Shown one piece after another: positions 1 through 9,252 of a stretch of 64,000 bases of DNA. The position numbers and the translations under genes were made by a program. The stretch comes from Caballeronia udeis (GTDB lineage: Bacteria; Pseudomonadota; Gammaproteobacteria; Burkholderiales; Burkholderiaceae): positions 1 to 64,000 of the forward strand of contig NZ_FCOK02000038.1 of NCBI RefSeq assembly GCF_001544555.2, given 5' to 3'. The stretch's first letter is position 1. Every line of letters starts with the position of its first letter. The notes under the pieces are model-generated. The model made no database searches, was not told where the DNA came from, and saw only the letters and a list, made by a program, of their open reading frames with translations.

Positions 1-631
1 AACTGGATCACCAACGGGTTCATTCCATCGTCGCGTGGCCGTGGATGATTGATTCACTATTGAATTAGAAATGGAATTACATGAGGTGCGGCGATCTCTA
101 CGTCGTACCCGATGCGTCGACAGGCAGCGATAATCTCCTCGCCCTTGCGGGAACGACGGCGACATGTCTGGGATACGCGGCTGCTTAACGGGACGTAGCG
201 ACGGCAGAGTCATTCTTGCCGTGTGTCGGTGACCAGCCACCGCAACATCCGCCGGGGTTGATAAAGAGACGCTCCGACGCTAACGCTGCGCTACACGTTT
301 TTCCGCGGGCTGCGCAGTCGAGCTGCGCAGGATCAGATCTGTCGGCAACGTGATGCGATCCGAGGGCGATTCGATCCCGGCAATCCGCGCGCTTGGTCAC
401 GTCAACGCCGATTTCGACGTCCCGGAAGCCCGTGAACTGACGTTGCGTGGACTACTTTGGGCAGCGCGCTGAGTGGGTAGCGCTCGTTGTATGCAGGTGC
501 TGGCAATAAAGGCTGGGGGCCTTTTCCTGCTGCACACCTTACCGATTGTTACGGACGCGCGAGCGAGTCTTCAGACTGTCACGAGGCGTTGCTAAGTTTC
601 TGCGGCGACATGTCATGTCGACGGAGAGAAG
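1..631. other. Left-edge region without a supported gene
   Basis: No reading frame here has a start, ribosome site and recognisable product together. One plus-strand frame is open from 284 to a TGA at 470-472. It has coding-like composition near its end (ending ...[14 protein letters not shown]) but no good start, so it could be the 3' end of a decayed gene. A minus-strand frame ending at the stop at 57-59 also reads like a protein C-terminus (...GEEIIAACRRIGYDVEI...). Neither could be assigned. The last 20 bases carry the ribosome site (GGAGAG) of the desaturase that starts at 632. Confidence 0.3.
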
Positions 632-1624
632 ATGGACCCAAAGGCATCCGCTACGGCGGAACCGGACGCACCCGCGGCAGCGAGCACGCAACGAACACCC
701 AGGCAGGTTGCAATCAACAGCACCGTCAATCTGGCACTGCTCGCGCTAGTCGCCACGGCCATGCTGCTGCAGCTCTTTGCGTGGCCATTCCTGCTGCGGT
801 ACTGGGGGAAGGCGGCCCTATGGCTCGCCGTGCCGCTCGTGGTGCTCACGCCGACTCACTGGGGCTTGATACACGAAGCGATTCACGGACAGTTGCTGCC
901 GCGGCGACGGTTCAATGAATCGGTTGCCCGTGTACTGGCCATCACCTTCCTGCTGCCGTTCGACGCCGTGCGTTTCGGTCACCTGATGCACCATCGCTTC
1001 ACGCGCGAACCGTACGATCGCCCCGATGTGTACGATGGCACGACGCATCGTGTGCGCGCCCGCGCTCTCTATTACGCGCGCTTGCTGGGTGGTCTCTACG
1101 TGGCGGAACTGGTGTTACCGGCACTCGCGTTTCTGCCGGTCAGGCACGCGTGCCAGGTGGTCGCGCGTGCGATCGGCAGCGAAGGGCCTGTGGGGATGGA
1201 TGTCCAGCGCCTGTTCGTCCGGTTTGCTGGTGATCCGGCACGGCGCAGCCGCATCCGGCGCGACTGGCTGCTGTCGCTCGTGCTGCATGCGGGCGTGTTT
1301 TATCTATACGGCGCGTGGTGGCCGGCGCTTGCCGTGACCCTGTATCTGCGCGGCGTGTGGCTGTCACTGGCGGACAACCTGCCACATTACGATGTCCCCC
1401 TCGATGAACCCGAACGGGCGCGCAATTTTCGCGTGCCACGCATCTGGCATGGAGTACTGATGAATCATCATCTGCATCAGTTGCATCACCGGCACCCAAC
1501 GCTGCCGTGGACGGCGCTGCCCACACTCGCGCGCGAGATAACCGCATCATTGGCGCCCGTTGGCGAAGCCGCCTACTTCCGCACTGCGCTGCGACAGTTT
1601 CGCCGGTTCGGCAAGCTGCATTGA
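632..1624 (+). CDS. Fatty acid desaturase family protein
   Basis: This 330-residue integral membrane protein belongs to the membrane di-iron fatty acid desaturase family, which inserts double bonds into acyl chains using O2 and an electron donor. The three histidine boxes are visible: HEAIHG at 81-86, HLMHH at 117-121 and a histidine-rich HHLHQLHH at about 279-286. Hydrophobic stretches at about 32-56 and 60-75 precede the first box, and others surround residue 220. A GGAGAG ribosome site lies just before the ATG. The next gene (RidA) follows on the same strand after about 100 bases, so they may be cotranscribed. The acyl substrate cannot be told from the sequence; related families include carotenoid and sphingolipid desaturases or hydroxylases. 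Confidence 0.85.
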   Translation: MDPKASATAEPDAPAAASTQRTPRQVAINSTVNLALLALVATAMLLQLFAWPFLLRYWGKAALWLAVPLVVLTPTHWGLIHEAIHGQLLPRRRFNESVARVLAITFLLPFDAVRFGHLMHHRFTREPYDRPDVYDGTTHRVRARALYYARLLGGLYVAELVLPALAFLPVRHACQVVARAIGSEGPVGMDVQRLFVRFAGDPARRSRIRRDWLLSLVLHAGVFYLYGAWWPALAVTLYLRGVWLSLADNLPHYDVPLDEPERARNFRVPRIWHGVLMNHHLHQLHHRHPTLPWTALPTLAREITASLAPVGEAAYFRTALRQFRRFGKLH

Positions 1625-1726
1625 ACGCGGTGGCCGTGAACAACACGGATTGGCGTCACATCGCAAACAGCGGCCACGGCATGCGGCGCATAATTCCTCG
1701 ATGCAACCACTCACAGGAATTCAGCC

Positions 1727-2149
1727 ATGGTGAATGCCGCAAATCCCGCCGATGTCTGGGCGCCGTTCGGCGCATTCTCGATGGTTGTGATCCAGGGCGA
1801 TGGTCAGATCGTTCATCTGAAAGGCCAGGTGTCTCTCGATCAGCAAGGGCAAATCGTCGGTCACAATAATATGCGCGCACAGGTGCGCAAGAGTCTGGAA
1901 AACATCCGCGACGTGTTGGCGGCGATGGGAGGGCAAATGACCGACGTGCTGTCGCTCGTTCACTATGCAACCGACATTGACGAGTTCATGCGCGCGGCAG
2001 ACATTCGCAAGGAGTTCTTTGCCGCCCCGTATCCGGTCACCACGACCGTTCAGGTCGAGCGCCTTTACCGCCCCGAATTGATGATCGAAATCACTGCAAT
2101 TGCAGAGATTCCCCGTTCGCGGTTTCGCTCCCCGCAGCCCCGCGATTGA
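1727..2149 (+). CDS. RidA/YjgF family protein
   Basis: A 140-residue protein of the RidA (YjgF/YER057c/UK114) family. Members hydrolyse reactive enamine/imine intermediates made by PLP enzymes, or act in specialised catabolic pathways. The signature region near the C-terminus is clear (PVTTTVQVERLYRPELMIEITAIAE, residues about 104-128), and the length fits a single-domain member. AGGAATTC precedes the ATG at a normal distance. The residues after 129 (RSRFRSPQPRD) extend beyond the usual end. It sits between the desaturase and a convergent XRE-cupin regulator, which says little about its substrate. It may belong to a RidA subfamily other than the housekeeping deaminase. Confidence 0.85.
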   Translation: MVNAANPADVWAPFGAFSMVVIQGDGQIVHLKGQVSLDQQGQIVGHNNMRAQVRKSLENIRDVLAAMGGQMTDVLSLVHYATDIDEFMRAADIRKEFFAAPYPVTTTVQVERLYRPELMIEITAIAEIPRSRFRSPQPRD

Positions 2150-2192
2150 CAGACTGGCGCTCCCTTTCAGATTTGATCGGTTAGCGCGGCGC

Positions 2193-2729
2193 TTAAGGAT
2201 TCGGTGGAGTCACCGACAGGATGATCTCGGTTTGCTTGTCCGACTCATTGCGGTATCGATGGGCCAGGCGCCCGTCGAAGGAAACGCTCTCGCCGCCAAC
2301 GACGGTGTAGTCGACACCGGCAATCTCCGCGATGAGTTCGCCCGCGACCACATAGACACACTCCGTTGAAGCGTGACCGCGTGGCTCCTCGGCGGATGTC
2401 TGGCCAGGATCGAGCACGGCCCGCAGCACTTCGAGCTGGCCGTTGCCGGCGGTCAGCCGTTCATAGGTCACCTGGCCCATGGGCGCGATCAGCCTTGCCC
2501 GGTTGCCGGGCCGGCTGATCCACACGGACGGCGCCGCTGTTGCGGTAAACAGGGACGCGACAGACTCGCCAAAGACCCCGGCCAGGCGGCGCATGGTTTC
2601 CAGGCTGGGATCGGTGACAGATCGCTCGACCTGACTCAATAACGTCGCGGATACGCCTGCCTGGCTCGCCAGGTCTCGCAATGACAGGCCGTGCGCAGTT
2701 CGCAACTCTTTAAGTCTCTCGCCGATCAC
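2193..2729 (-). CDS. XRE-family regulator with C-terminal cupin domain
   Basis: A regulator of about 178 residues with an N-terminal Cro/C1-type helix-turn-helix (LKELRTAHGLSLRDLASQ, then AGVSATLLSQVERSVTDPS) and a C-terminal cupin_2 domain (GHASTECVYVVAGELIAEIAG... GESVSFDGRLAHRYRNES). Proteins of this layout sense a small molecule in the cupin barrel and repress nearby catabolic or transport genes. I take the GTG at 2729 as start, because it begins directly at the conserved IGERLKELR segment; a longer version from 2786 adds 19 unconserved residues. It is convergent with the RidA gene and divergent from nothing close by, so its target is not obvious. The promoter side (2730-2950) is relatively AT-rich. 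Confidence 0.8.
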   Translation of the reverse strand: MIGERLKELRTAHGLSLRDLASQAGVSATLLSQVERSVTDPSLETMRRLAGVFGESVASLFTATAAPSVWISRPGNRARLIAPMGQVTYERLTAGNGQLEVLRAVLDPGQTSAEEPRGHASTECVYVVAGELIAEIAGVDYTVVGGESVSFDGRLAHRYRNESDKQTEIILSVTPPNP

Positions 2730-2956
2730 GATGTAGCCACCCGCTTGTAAAGTCTCAATTGACAAAAATAAGTATATGGAGCGCACCGCAGGTGGTCAAG
2801 CCGGTGGCAAAACACCTTGTCAAAGCGGGCCAAATACCTCCTCAAGCCAGCACACAGGGGAGTGTGCGGAGTTCAGTATTTTAGGAGGCAGCGATGGAGC
2901 AGGTTTGGAAAATGTGATGGTGCGGTATTGCGTGTGCAGTAATTCTTCACATCTGG

Positions 2957-3775
2957 TCACTTGAACCGATAGTTCACTGCAGCGAGAAAATTCAGTTCGG
3001 TTCTTTGCTCGGTGATCGGGCTGTGCCCTGCGTTGTGCTCCAGCCGACCGGCCGTGAGAGAAACCGACCCTACCCATTTCTTCGAGAAATCGTAGCTGAC
3101 GTAGGTGTTGAGGTGAACGTCCCGAATCCCTGAACTGGTGTTGTACGCCGGCAAACCAGATGCGGCGCTTTGACTGGCCGACACGCCGAACAGCGTCCGG
3201 TTATAGACGGCATTCGCCCACGTCACACCCGGCCCGACCGAGACCAGCAACTTCGAAGTAAGCGGCATGTTCGCCACCAGATCCCCGCTGACGAGCAGAC
3301 CCTGCCCCGTCCCCGCGATGTCCTGATAGGCCGCGACCGAACCCGTCAACAGCGACACCGAATAATCCGCGAACACCTTCAGCTTCGGACCATAGTGAAC
3401 ATTACCCAGGCCGTGAAGACGCGGATCGTCGGATTCATTGCGCGATTGAAAGTCGAAGCTGATTGACGTGCCGAAGTGATACGCCGGGCCTTTCAGGAGA
3501 TTGATGCCGAGCACATCCAGACCTTGCGAGAAGATCCGGTCGTCGTAGGAGATATCGAGCGACGGCAGCGGCACGACCTGGAACGCACGGGAACCAGGGT
3601 ATTTCGGCGACACCATCAGCGCGGGGCCGATCGAGACCTTCCATGGGCCGGAAGCGGTCGTGTCGGCGGCGGCGCCGGCATCGGGGGTAGCGCTCTGCTC
3701 GTCGGCGAATGTGTTAGTCAGCCAAACGCAGGTGAACGAGACTACGGTGCAACGGCAAAAATCGGCAAACTTCAC
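2957..3775 (-). CDS. MipA/OmpV family outer membrane protein
   Basis: An outer membrane beta-barrel protein of about 272 residues, of the MipA/OmpV family (scaffolding or porin-like proteins). Family features are GPWKVSIGPALMVSPKYPGS near the mature N-terminus, many alternating beta-strand segments, and a C-terminal strand ending in FLAAVNYRFK with terminal aromatic Phe for BAM-dependent insertion. The GTG at 3775 is the likely start: AGGGA lies 7-8 bases upstream, and it gives a signal peptide (VKFADFCRCTVVSFTCVWLTNTFADEQ). Starting at 3853 would put 26 charged residues before the signal. The gene is monocistronic as far as can be seen. Confidence 0.85.
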   Translation of the reverse strand: MKFADFCRCTVVSFTCVWLTNTFADEQSATPDAGAAADTTASGPWKVSIGPALMVSPKYPGSRAFQVVPLPSLDISYDDRIFSQGLDVLGINLLKGPAYHFGTSISFDFQSRNESDDPRLHGLGNVHYGPKLKVFADYSVSLLTGSVAAYQDIAGTGQGLLVSGDLVANMPLTSKLLVSVGPGVTWANAVYNRTLFGVSASQSAASGLPAYNTSSGIRDVHLNTYVSYDFSKKWVGSVSLTAGRLEHNAGHSPITEQRTELNFLAAVNYRFK

Positions 3776-3931
3776 TGCGGGTTCCCTGGCATGTCGAGTC
3801 CTTCGGGCTCGTGTGGACTGAACGTCATCAGCGGCCTGGCGTGTCGCCTGCAATGCTCGCCGCTTCGTTCAGGCGCAAGAATACGCGAATATTCCCGCGC
3901 CGATCCCCGCATGCCGATCTTCCGCTGACCG

Positions 3932-4513
3932 CTAATCACAATGCGCGACTTCGCGCCGCTCGGCATTGTGCATGGGAAAGTCCGCGAACGCACAACTCAT
4001 GAGGCCGTGCAGCGCCGCGTTGCCGGCCGGGTCGCGATCCGCATGGGTGACGTTTACCTGGTAACTCACCGCCCCGCTCGTCCGCTCGACGAACTGGACG
4101 GTCAGCGCGTGAACGTAGTGCTTGCGTCCAAACCATTCCTTCGATGGCGCCACGTCGTCGCATGTGCTTTCGGGCGCGCCCGTGCAGGCAGCGCGCACGT
4201 GCACCGCTTGTGGACGCGTTGCATAACCCAGCTTGACCAGGTAGTCCGCACTGTCCTGAGGCGCCGGCCGCAAGCCCTTCGCGGCGAGTGCTTCATCAAG
4301 CCAGCGAGCGGCTGCGGTATCGGTTACAGCGTCGGTCAAAGCACCGCCCTGAGGCTCGACGCTCGACGATTGCAACGCATAGGTCTTGACGCTGTTCGTC
4401 GCGAAATCCCCGTCGTGCGGACTGTACGCACTGATCCTCACCGGCGGCTCGCTGGCACAACCGGTCAGGAGCGCGAGAAGGAAAATGGCGGTTGCCATCG
4501 ATCGTATGTTCAC
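3932..4513 (-). CDS. DUF4136 domain lipoprotein
   Basis: A putative outer membrane lipoprotein of about 193 residues. The signal peptide ends in the lipobox LLTGC (residues about 13-17 from the GTG at 4513), followed by a DUF4136-type domain (YSPHDGDFATNSVKTYALQ... DEALAAKGLRPAPQDSADYLVKLGYATRP). I prefer the GTG at 4513, preceded by GGGGAACGA, over the start at 4582, which would put 23 polar residues before the signal. It is the last gene of an operon with the CHASE2 kinase, which ends 20 bases upstream at 4533. The function of the domain is unknown; the context suggests an envelope role under the control of the neighbouring two-component system. Confidence 0.75.
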   Translation of the reverse strand: MNIRSMATAIFLLALLTGCASEPPVRISAYSPHDGDFATNSVKTYALQSSSVEPQGGALTDAVTDTAAARWLDEALAAKGLRPAPQDSADYLVKLGYATRPQAVHVRAACTGAPESTCDDVAPSKEWFGRKHYVHALTVQFVERTSGAVSYQVNVTHADRDPAGNAALHGLMSCAFADFPMHNAERREVAHCD

Positions 4514-4532
4514 TTCGTTCCCCAAAAAACGT

Positions 4533-6983
4533 TCATTGCTTCTGCGCGGCGGGTTCTTCTCCGCTTGCTTCGCGCGGTTCAATTGTCTGCGAGCGCAAGG
4601 TGATCGTCACTGTTGTTCCCTGGTCCGGCGCGCTTTGAATCGCGATCTCCCCCGCGTGGCGGCTGATCACCGTCTTGACGAACGCCATCCCCAGCCCGGT
4701 TCCGTCGCTTGGCGGCTGGCCATCGAGATGAAAGCGCCGGAAGCGTTCGAACAAATGCGCCTGCTGCTCGAGCGCAATACCGTAACCCGCGTCCCGCACC
4801 ACACACACGATAGCGCCCGGCATCTCCGTGACAATACAGTCGACGCGCGTGCCGGGCGGACTGTACTTCACCGCGTTGCTGAGCAGGTTGATGAGCGCGC
4901 GTGTCATCAGCGACCGGTCAGCCAGGACCCAGAAGGCCTGACCTTCGCTCTCGCAGCGCACCTCGATGTCCTTTGCGTTCGCGAGCGGCCAGATTTCGTC
5001 GCTGGCGTCGATCGCGAGTTCATGCAGGTTCAGGAGTTCAAGACTGTAATGCTGCGACTCGGCGCGGGCGAGTTGCACGAAGTCATCGGCCAGCGCGAGC
5101 GTGCGGCGCGCGTAGCGTTCGATGCGCTCCATCAGATCCATTGCCGGCTTCGAGTCGATGTGCGGCCGCTCGGTGTCGAGCAGCGCGAGAATGGATGCCT
5201 GCGGCGAGCGCATGTCGTGCGACAGCAGATGCAGCATGTCGTCGCGCTGGCGCTCGGAGGCGTGCAGCGCGGTGATGTCGACCCAGCTCGCAATCCACCC
5301 GAGCGATTCGCCCGTGCTGGTCGTGCAGGGCGCATACCGCAACATGTGGTCGCGGCCGTGGCGATCGCGCACTTCAATGCCGTGCATCATCACGGCCGCG
5401 TGACGCTCGACGCGCGGGTCGAGCATCCCCGGCCATTGCATGCCGCTCGGCAGTGCACCGCTGCTGTCTTCGTCGACCAGACGCACGAAATGGAACTCGC
5501 CGAAGAGCTGCATGATCGACAGGTCGGCGAATTGCACGGGGCCAAAATGCAGCCGCGCGGGATCGTTGACCATCAGGATCCGGCCGTTGCAATCGCAGAC
5601 CATGATCGGCTCGGGCAAGCTGTTCAGGCTGTCCCAGATGAACTGCCGCATATTGCGCTGGCGCTGCACGGCCTGGCGTGTAAGCGCGATCAGGCGTTCA
5701 AGCACGTCACCCGCCATGCCCTGCGGTTTCGGTTGGGGACCGGGCAGCAGGTTGGGCTCGGCAGCCAGCAGGCGCAACTCCTGTCCGAGATACGACATCG
5801 CGACTTCGAGACGCCGCCAGCTCCACAGCAGATAGATCAACGCCAGCCCGCCCAGCGCCGGCACCGGCGAGAGCCAGCACGAGCGCAGATACATCAGGCA
5901 GGCGCTCGCAATCAGGCTGGCGAAGGCCAGCGCGATCGTCAGCATGAGCGACTGCAACGGCGACACCACCAGCAGCGCCGCGAGCAGGATGCCGACCGGC
6001 ACGATGCTCACCCAGGCCGCCGCCTTGTCGCCGACGGGTTTGATCGCGCGGCCGTCGAACAACGCGTCGAGGATGGTCGCGTAGATATCGACACCCGGCA
6101 GTTCGCCCACTTCGCCCGAGATCGGCGTGGCAAAGCGATCGCGCAGACCGGCCGCCGTTGCACCGACCAGCACGATCTTGCCCGCGAAGAATTCAGGCGG
6201 GACGGCACCCTGCATCGCGGCCGCGAACGAGACCCGCGGATAATCCAGCGACGTGCGCGAGAACGGAATCATCATCCGGTGCGCGCGCTTGAGGTCGCCC
6301 GCGCCGGCCGGTCCCGACGCCGCGAACGCCGCGTCCGCAGCCGCCGTGCCGATCCCGGGCAGCACTGCGTCCGGCCCCCGCAAAGCCTGGTACACCGGCA
6401 CCGTGATGCTCGGCCACCAGTCCTTGCCGCTGCCTTCGAACAGCGAGACGCTGCGCACGATGCCGTCGTGATTCACTTCCAGGTCGATATGGCCCACGCC
6501 CGCCGCGGCCTGGCGCAACACCGGAACGGGCTCGACCACGGCAGGCTCGTTCTGGTTGACGGGCAGCCGGTCGACGAGCAGCGGCAGATAGGTCGGCACA
6601 TGCTTCATGGCCTCGGCGAAAGCGGTGTCGCCGGGAGACGGCTCGGTGAACAGCACGTCGTACGCGACGCTCGCCGGTTTCGCCTTCGCAAGCTGCGTCA
6701 GCAGCGCGGCGTGGGTCTCGCGCGGCCACGGCCAGCGCCCGAGTTCCGCAATGCTCTCGTCATCGATAGCGACAATCACAATGCCGGCCGACGGACGGCT
6801 CGACGAGTGCAACAGCAATTGATCGTAGAACAGGAAACTGGCGCGCTCGGTCAGCGGGCTCAACACGCCAAAGAGCACCGCGGCCACTCCCACCATGCCG
6901 ATCAGCGTCCATTCCAGGAAAAAGCGCTTGCCGATCGAGGGCCCCAGCCAGCGCCGGTTGTGGAAGGGGAAGCGCCATGGCAT
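4533..6983 (-). CDS. CHASE2-domain sensor histidine kinase
   Basis: An 816-residue membrane-bound histidine kinase. After an N-terminal membrane segment (about 22-45) comes a periplasmic CHASE2 domain with the usual motif VAIDDESIAELGRWPWPRETH (about 70-90). Then follow three closely spaced membrane helices (about 325-395), a PAS-like domain (about 445-560), a HisKA dimerisation helix with phosphorylatable His589 in SHDMRSPQ, and a HATPase domain with an N box (NLLSNAVKYSP), G1 (RDAGYGI) and G2 (GTGLGMAFV). It lies 9 bases downstream of the LysM-FecR gene, in an operon whose first gene is the response regulator. CHASE2 ligands are not known in general; the LysM partner suggests cell-wall or envelope sensing. 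Confidence 0.93.
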   Translation of the reverse strand: MPWRFPFHNRRWLGPSIGKRFFLEWTLIGMVGVAAVLFGVLSPLTERASFLFYDQLLLHSSSRPSAGIVIVAIDDESIAELGRWPWPRETHAALLTQLAKAKPASVAYDVLFTEPSPGDTAFAEAMKHVPTYLPLLVDRLPVNQNEPAVVEPVPVLRQAAAGVGHIDLEVNHDGIVRSVSLFEGSGKDWWPSITVPVYQALRGPDAVLPGIGTAAADAAFAASGPAGAGDLKRAHRMMIPFSRTSLDYPRVSFAAAMQGAVPPEFFAGKIVLVGATAAGLRDRFATPISGEVGELPGVDIYATILDALFDGRAIKPVGDKAAAWVSIVPVGILLAALLVVSPLQSLMLTIALAFASLIASACLMYLRSCWLSPVPALGGLALIYLLWSWRRLEVAMSYLGQELRLLAAEPNLLPGPQPKPQGMAGDVLERLIALTRQAVQRQRNMRQFIWDSLNSLPEPIMVCDCNGRILMVNDPARLHFGPVQFADLSIMQLFGEFHFVRLVDEDSSGALPSGMQWPGMLDPRVERHAAVMMHGIEVRDRHGRDHMLRYAPCTTSTGESLGWIASWVDITALHASERQRDDMLHLLSHDMRSPQASILALLDTERPHIDSKPAMDLMERIERYARRTLALADDFVQLARAESQHYSLELLNLHELAIDASDEIWPLANAKDIEVRCESEGQAFWVLADRSLMTRALINLLSNAVKYSPPGTRVDCIVTEMPGAIVCVVRDAGYGIALEQQAHLFERFRRFHLDGQPPSDGTGLGMAFVKTVISRHAGEIAIQSAPDQGTTVTITLRSQTIEPREASGEEPAAQKQ

Positions 6984-6992
6984 GGGTCGCCC

Positions 6993-8435
6993 CTACCGCG
7001 TTTGAGTGAACGACCGGATTTCGCTCGGGATCGACAGGAGCCGGCCGTTCTCGAAGGTATCGACAACAATCGTCCAGTAGTACTTTCCCGGCGGCAGATT
7101 CGCCACCGTCATCTCGCCGCCCGCCACATCGAGCAAGTCGATATACGGCGCGCTCAGGTCAGCATGATCCGACAGGATGAACCGATACCGCGCGCCCAAC
7201 GCCCCACCATCGACATGCCAGCGGAAAACGTAGCCATTCCCTTTTACAGGCGTGGCCGCCGCGTTGGTGGTATCGGTATAACGGCTGAACGTGAACACTT
7301 GCGGCAAGCCGTCGATGCCGTGCGTGTCGGTGGCGAGGACGCGCACGAAGTAGTTGCCGTCGGGAATATTGTCGAACGCCGCGTGCAGGCCGGTGGTGCG
7401 CTCGTCGCGAAGCAGGTCGAGGAAATCGGCATCGGTCGCGATCTCGGTGCGGTACGCCCGGGCGCCGTCGACAGGCGTCAGGTCGAAGGACACCTGGGGC
7501 GCGCGCTGCAACTTGCCCGGATCGGCAATATCCGGCGGGGCGAGCAGCCGCACCGACGCGCCGGCGGCGTCGCCCGTGCGCGTCAGGTTGCCGTAGCCGG
7601 CCAGCACAAGTGTCTGCGCACCGCCCTGGACCGGCAGCGGGGTGGCCGCGCTGTTGAGCGTGCTGTTCCCCGCGCCGTCAGGCCCGGCTCCATCCACGCC
7701 GATCTTGCCCGCCAGCACCTCGACGGCGGTCGCATCCTGCTCCGCCAGATAATTCACCCGGAACCGCGTGCCGCGCACGCCTGCCACCACCGACGGCGTG
7801 ACGACCCGGAACGAATCACGCGGGTTCTTGAACGGCGTGACGTCGGTCGTGACCTCGCCTTGCTTCAGGTCGAACTGGCGGTCGACCGCGCCGGTCAGCA
7901 GCGTGGTCCGCAAGCGTCCGATCAGGATCCGGCTGCTCGACGGCAGCACGACATGCGAGCCGTCCGGCAGCGTCATGGAGACAAACGCGTCGCGGCCTGT
8001 GCTGACTTCGTCGCCCTCCCTCAGCAGCGTCCCCGCGCCAACCGGCGTGGCGGGCGCGCCCGCAGTGCCGAGCTTCTCGACACTGCCGCGCACCGCCACT
8101 ACCTGGGCCGTCGGCAGTGTCTGCCTGAGCCGCGAGGTGGGCATGGAGAGATGAGCGTTGACCTGCAGGTGCCGCGGATTCGCAACGTGATTGATGTCGC
8201 GCAACAGCCGCCAGTCGGAAGGACTCTGCATATAGCGGTCCGCGAGCGTGTAGAGCGAATCATCCGCGCGCACCACATAAGGCGTCATGTCCTGCGGCGG
8301 CATGCGTTTGGCGTAGACCGGCTGGATCGAACAGGCAATGGCGATGACGCCGGCCACCGCCATTGCAGCATCCAGCCCCGAGCGCGGACGCTGATGCACC
8401 ACCCAACTCCGGCTGTTTTTATGGAACCCGTTCAC
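6993..8435 (-). CDS. LysM and FecR domain envelope protein
   Basis: A 480-residue exported protein. A signal or anchor helix at about 20-40 (GLDAAMAVAGVIAIACSI) is followed by a LysM peptidoglycan-binding module (about 52-100, YVVRADDSLYTLADRYMQ...) and a FecR-like domain (about 110-230, including LPDGSHVVLPSSSRILIGRL and VTPSVVAGVRGTRFRVNY). A C-terminal half has beta-sandwich-like repeats (about 290-470). FecR domains pass signals in the periplasm, and LysM binds glycan. The start codon overlaps the stop of the response regulator (ATGA), and the kinase follows 9 bases later, so the three are translationally linked. It may be the periplasmic input protein for the CHASE2 kinase. That role is inferred from order and domains only. 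Confidence 0.88.
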   Translation of the reverse strand: MNGFHKNSRSWVVHQRPRSGLDAAMAVAGVIAIACSIQPVYAKRMPPQDMTPYVVRADDSLYTLADRYMQSPSDWRLLRDINHVANPRHLQVNAHLSMPTSRLRQTLPTAQVVAVRGSVEKLGTAGAPATPVGAGTLLREGDEVSTGRDAFVSMTLPDGSHVVLPSSSRILIGRLRTTLLTGAVDRQFDLKQGEVTTDVTPFKNPRDSFRVVTPSVVAGVRGTRFRVNYLAEQDATAVEVLAGKIGVDGAGPDGAGNSTLNSAATPLPVQGGAQTLVLAGYGNLTRTGDAAGASVRLLAPPDIADPGKLQRAPQVSFDLTPVDGARAYRTEIATDADFLDLLRDERTTGLHAAFDNIPDGNYFVRVLATDTHGIDGLPQVFTFSRYTDTTNAAATPVKGNGYVFRWHVDGGALGARYRFILSDHADLSAPYIDLLDVAGGEMTVANLPPGKYYWTIVVDTFENGRLLSIPSEIRSFTQTR

Positions 8436-9130
8436 GGCGAATCATTCCCCACTTTTTCCAACCGGTAGCCGTAGCTGTAGATGGGTGTTATGCGGTAACC
8501 GTTTTGCGGCCGCACCACCAGCTTGGAGCGAATCTGCGACACATGCGTATCGATTGTGCGCGACGGAATATCCACGTCCTGCCGCCAGACCGATTCGCGG
8601 ATATGCGTGCGCGACAGCGGCCGCGACAGGTTGCGAAAGAGCAGCAGCGCAAGCTCGAATTCCTTCTGCGTCAGCGCGGCCGGTACTTCGTTGACCAGGG
8701 CGGTCTGGGTGGCCAGTTCGAATCGATAGATGCCGTAGGTTTCCTGGGTCACCTCGTTCTGGTGCATGTAGACCCTCCGCAGCAACGCTTCCACACGGGC
8801 GAGCAGCACGGGCCGCGACACCGGCTTGAGGATGTAGTCGTCGGCGCCGGCGTTGAGCATCTGGACAACGTCGCTTTCAACACTGCGGCTTGTCAGGAAG
8901 AGCACCGGCAGGTTCGTGGTGAGGTTTTGCCTGACCCACTTCAGCACGGCGTCGCCCGGCATTTCAGGCATGTTCCAGTCGAGCAGCAGCAGGTCGTACG
9001 GTTGACGCCTGAGCTCATGGATCAGGCTCTTGCCTTCCGTAAAAACCTGGCAGAAATGCCCGGCCGCAGTCAGTGTCTGAGCCACGAATGCCGTCTGGCT
9101 CAGGTCGTCGTCCAGCACACAAATCCGCAT
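8432..9130 (-). CDS. OmpR/PhoB-family response regulator
   Basis: A 232-residue response regulator with an N-terminal receiver domain and a C-terminal winged-helix DNA-binding domain. The acidic pair is in CVLDDDLS (7-9), the phospho-acceptor is Asp51 in LLLLDWNMPEMPG, and the conserved Lys is in DDYILKPVSRPVL. The effector domain shows the OmpR-type recognition region (SRPLSRTHIRESVW... SRTIDTHVSQIRSKL). It is the promoter-proximal gene of the operon with the LysM-FecR protein, the CHASE2 kinase and the lipoprotein. The region upstream (9131-9252) is AT-rich, as expected for a promoter. The cognate kinase is very likely the one encoded two genes downstream. Confidence 0.93.
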   Translation of the reverse strand: MRICVLDDDLSQTAFVAQTLTAAGHFCQVFTEGKSLIHELRRQPYDLLLLDWNMPEMPGDAVLKWVRQNLTTNLPVLFLTSRSVESDVVQMLNAGADDYILKPVSRPVLLARVEALLRRVYMHQNEVTQETYGIYRFELATQTALVNEVPAALTQKEFELALLLFRNLSRPLSRTHIRESVWRQDVDIPSRTIDTHVSQIRSKLVVRPQNGYRITPIYSYGYRLEKVGNDSP

Positions 9131-9252
9131 TGCCTGATATCCCGTTAATTAGTCAAGACGGCTTTGTCATTTATTTTGCTTGGGCACCGAATGCCAGTAC
9201 AGATTGCCAGCGCAGATTATCTTGTATTCTTATTATACTTTTTTATACGAAA

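Noticed and set aside
185-400. A 71-codon frame on the minus strand at the left edge
   Set aside because: No ribosome site, no family, and a Cys/Arg-rich composition typical of chance frames.
4386-8468. A 1360-codon open frame on the plus strand
   Set aside because: It lies opposite the CHASE2 kinase and LysM-FecR genes, is extremely rich in Arg and His, has no recognisable domain, and is the usual mirror frame of GC-rich genes.
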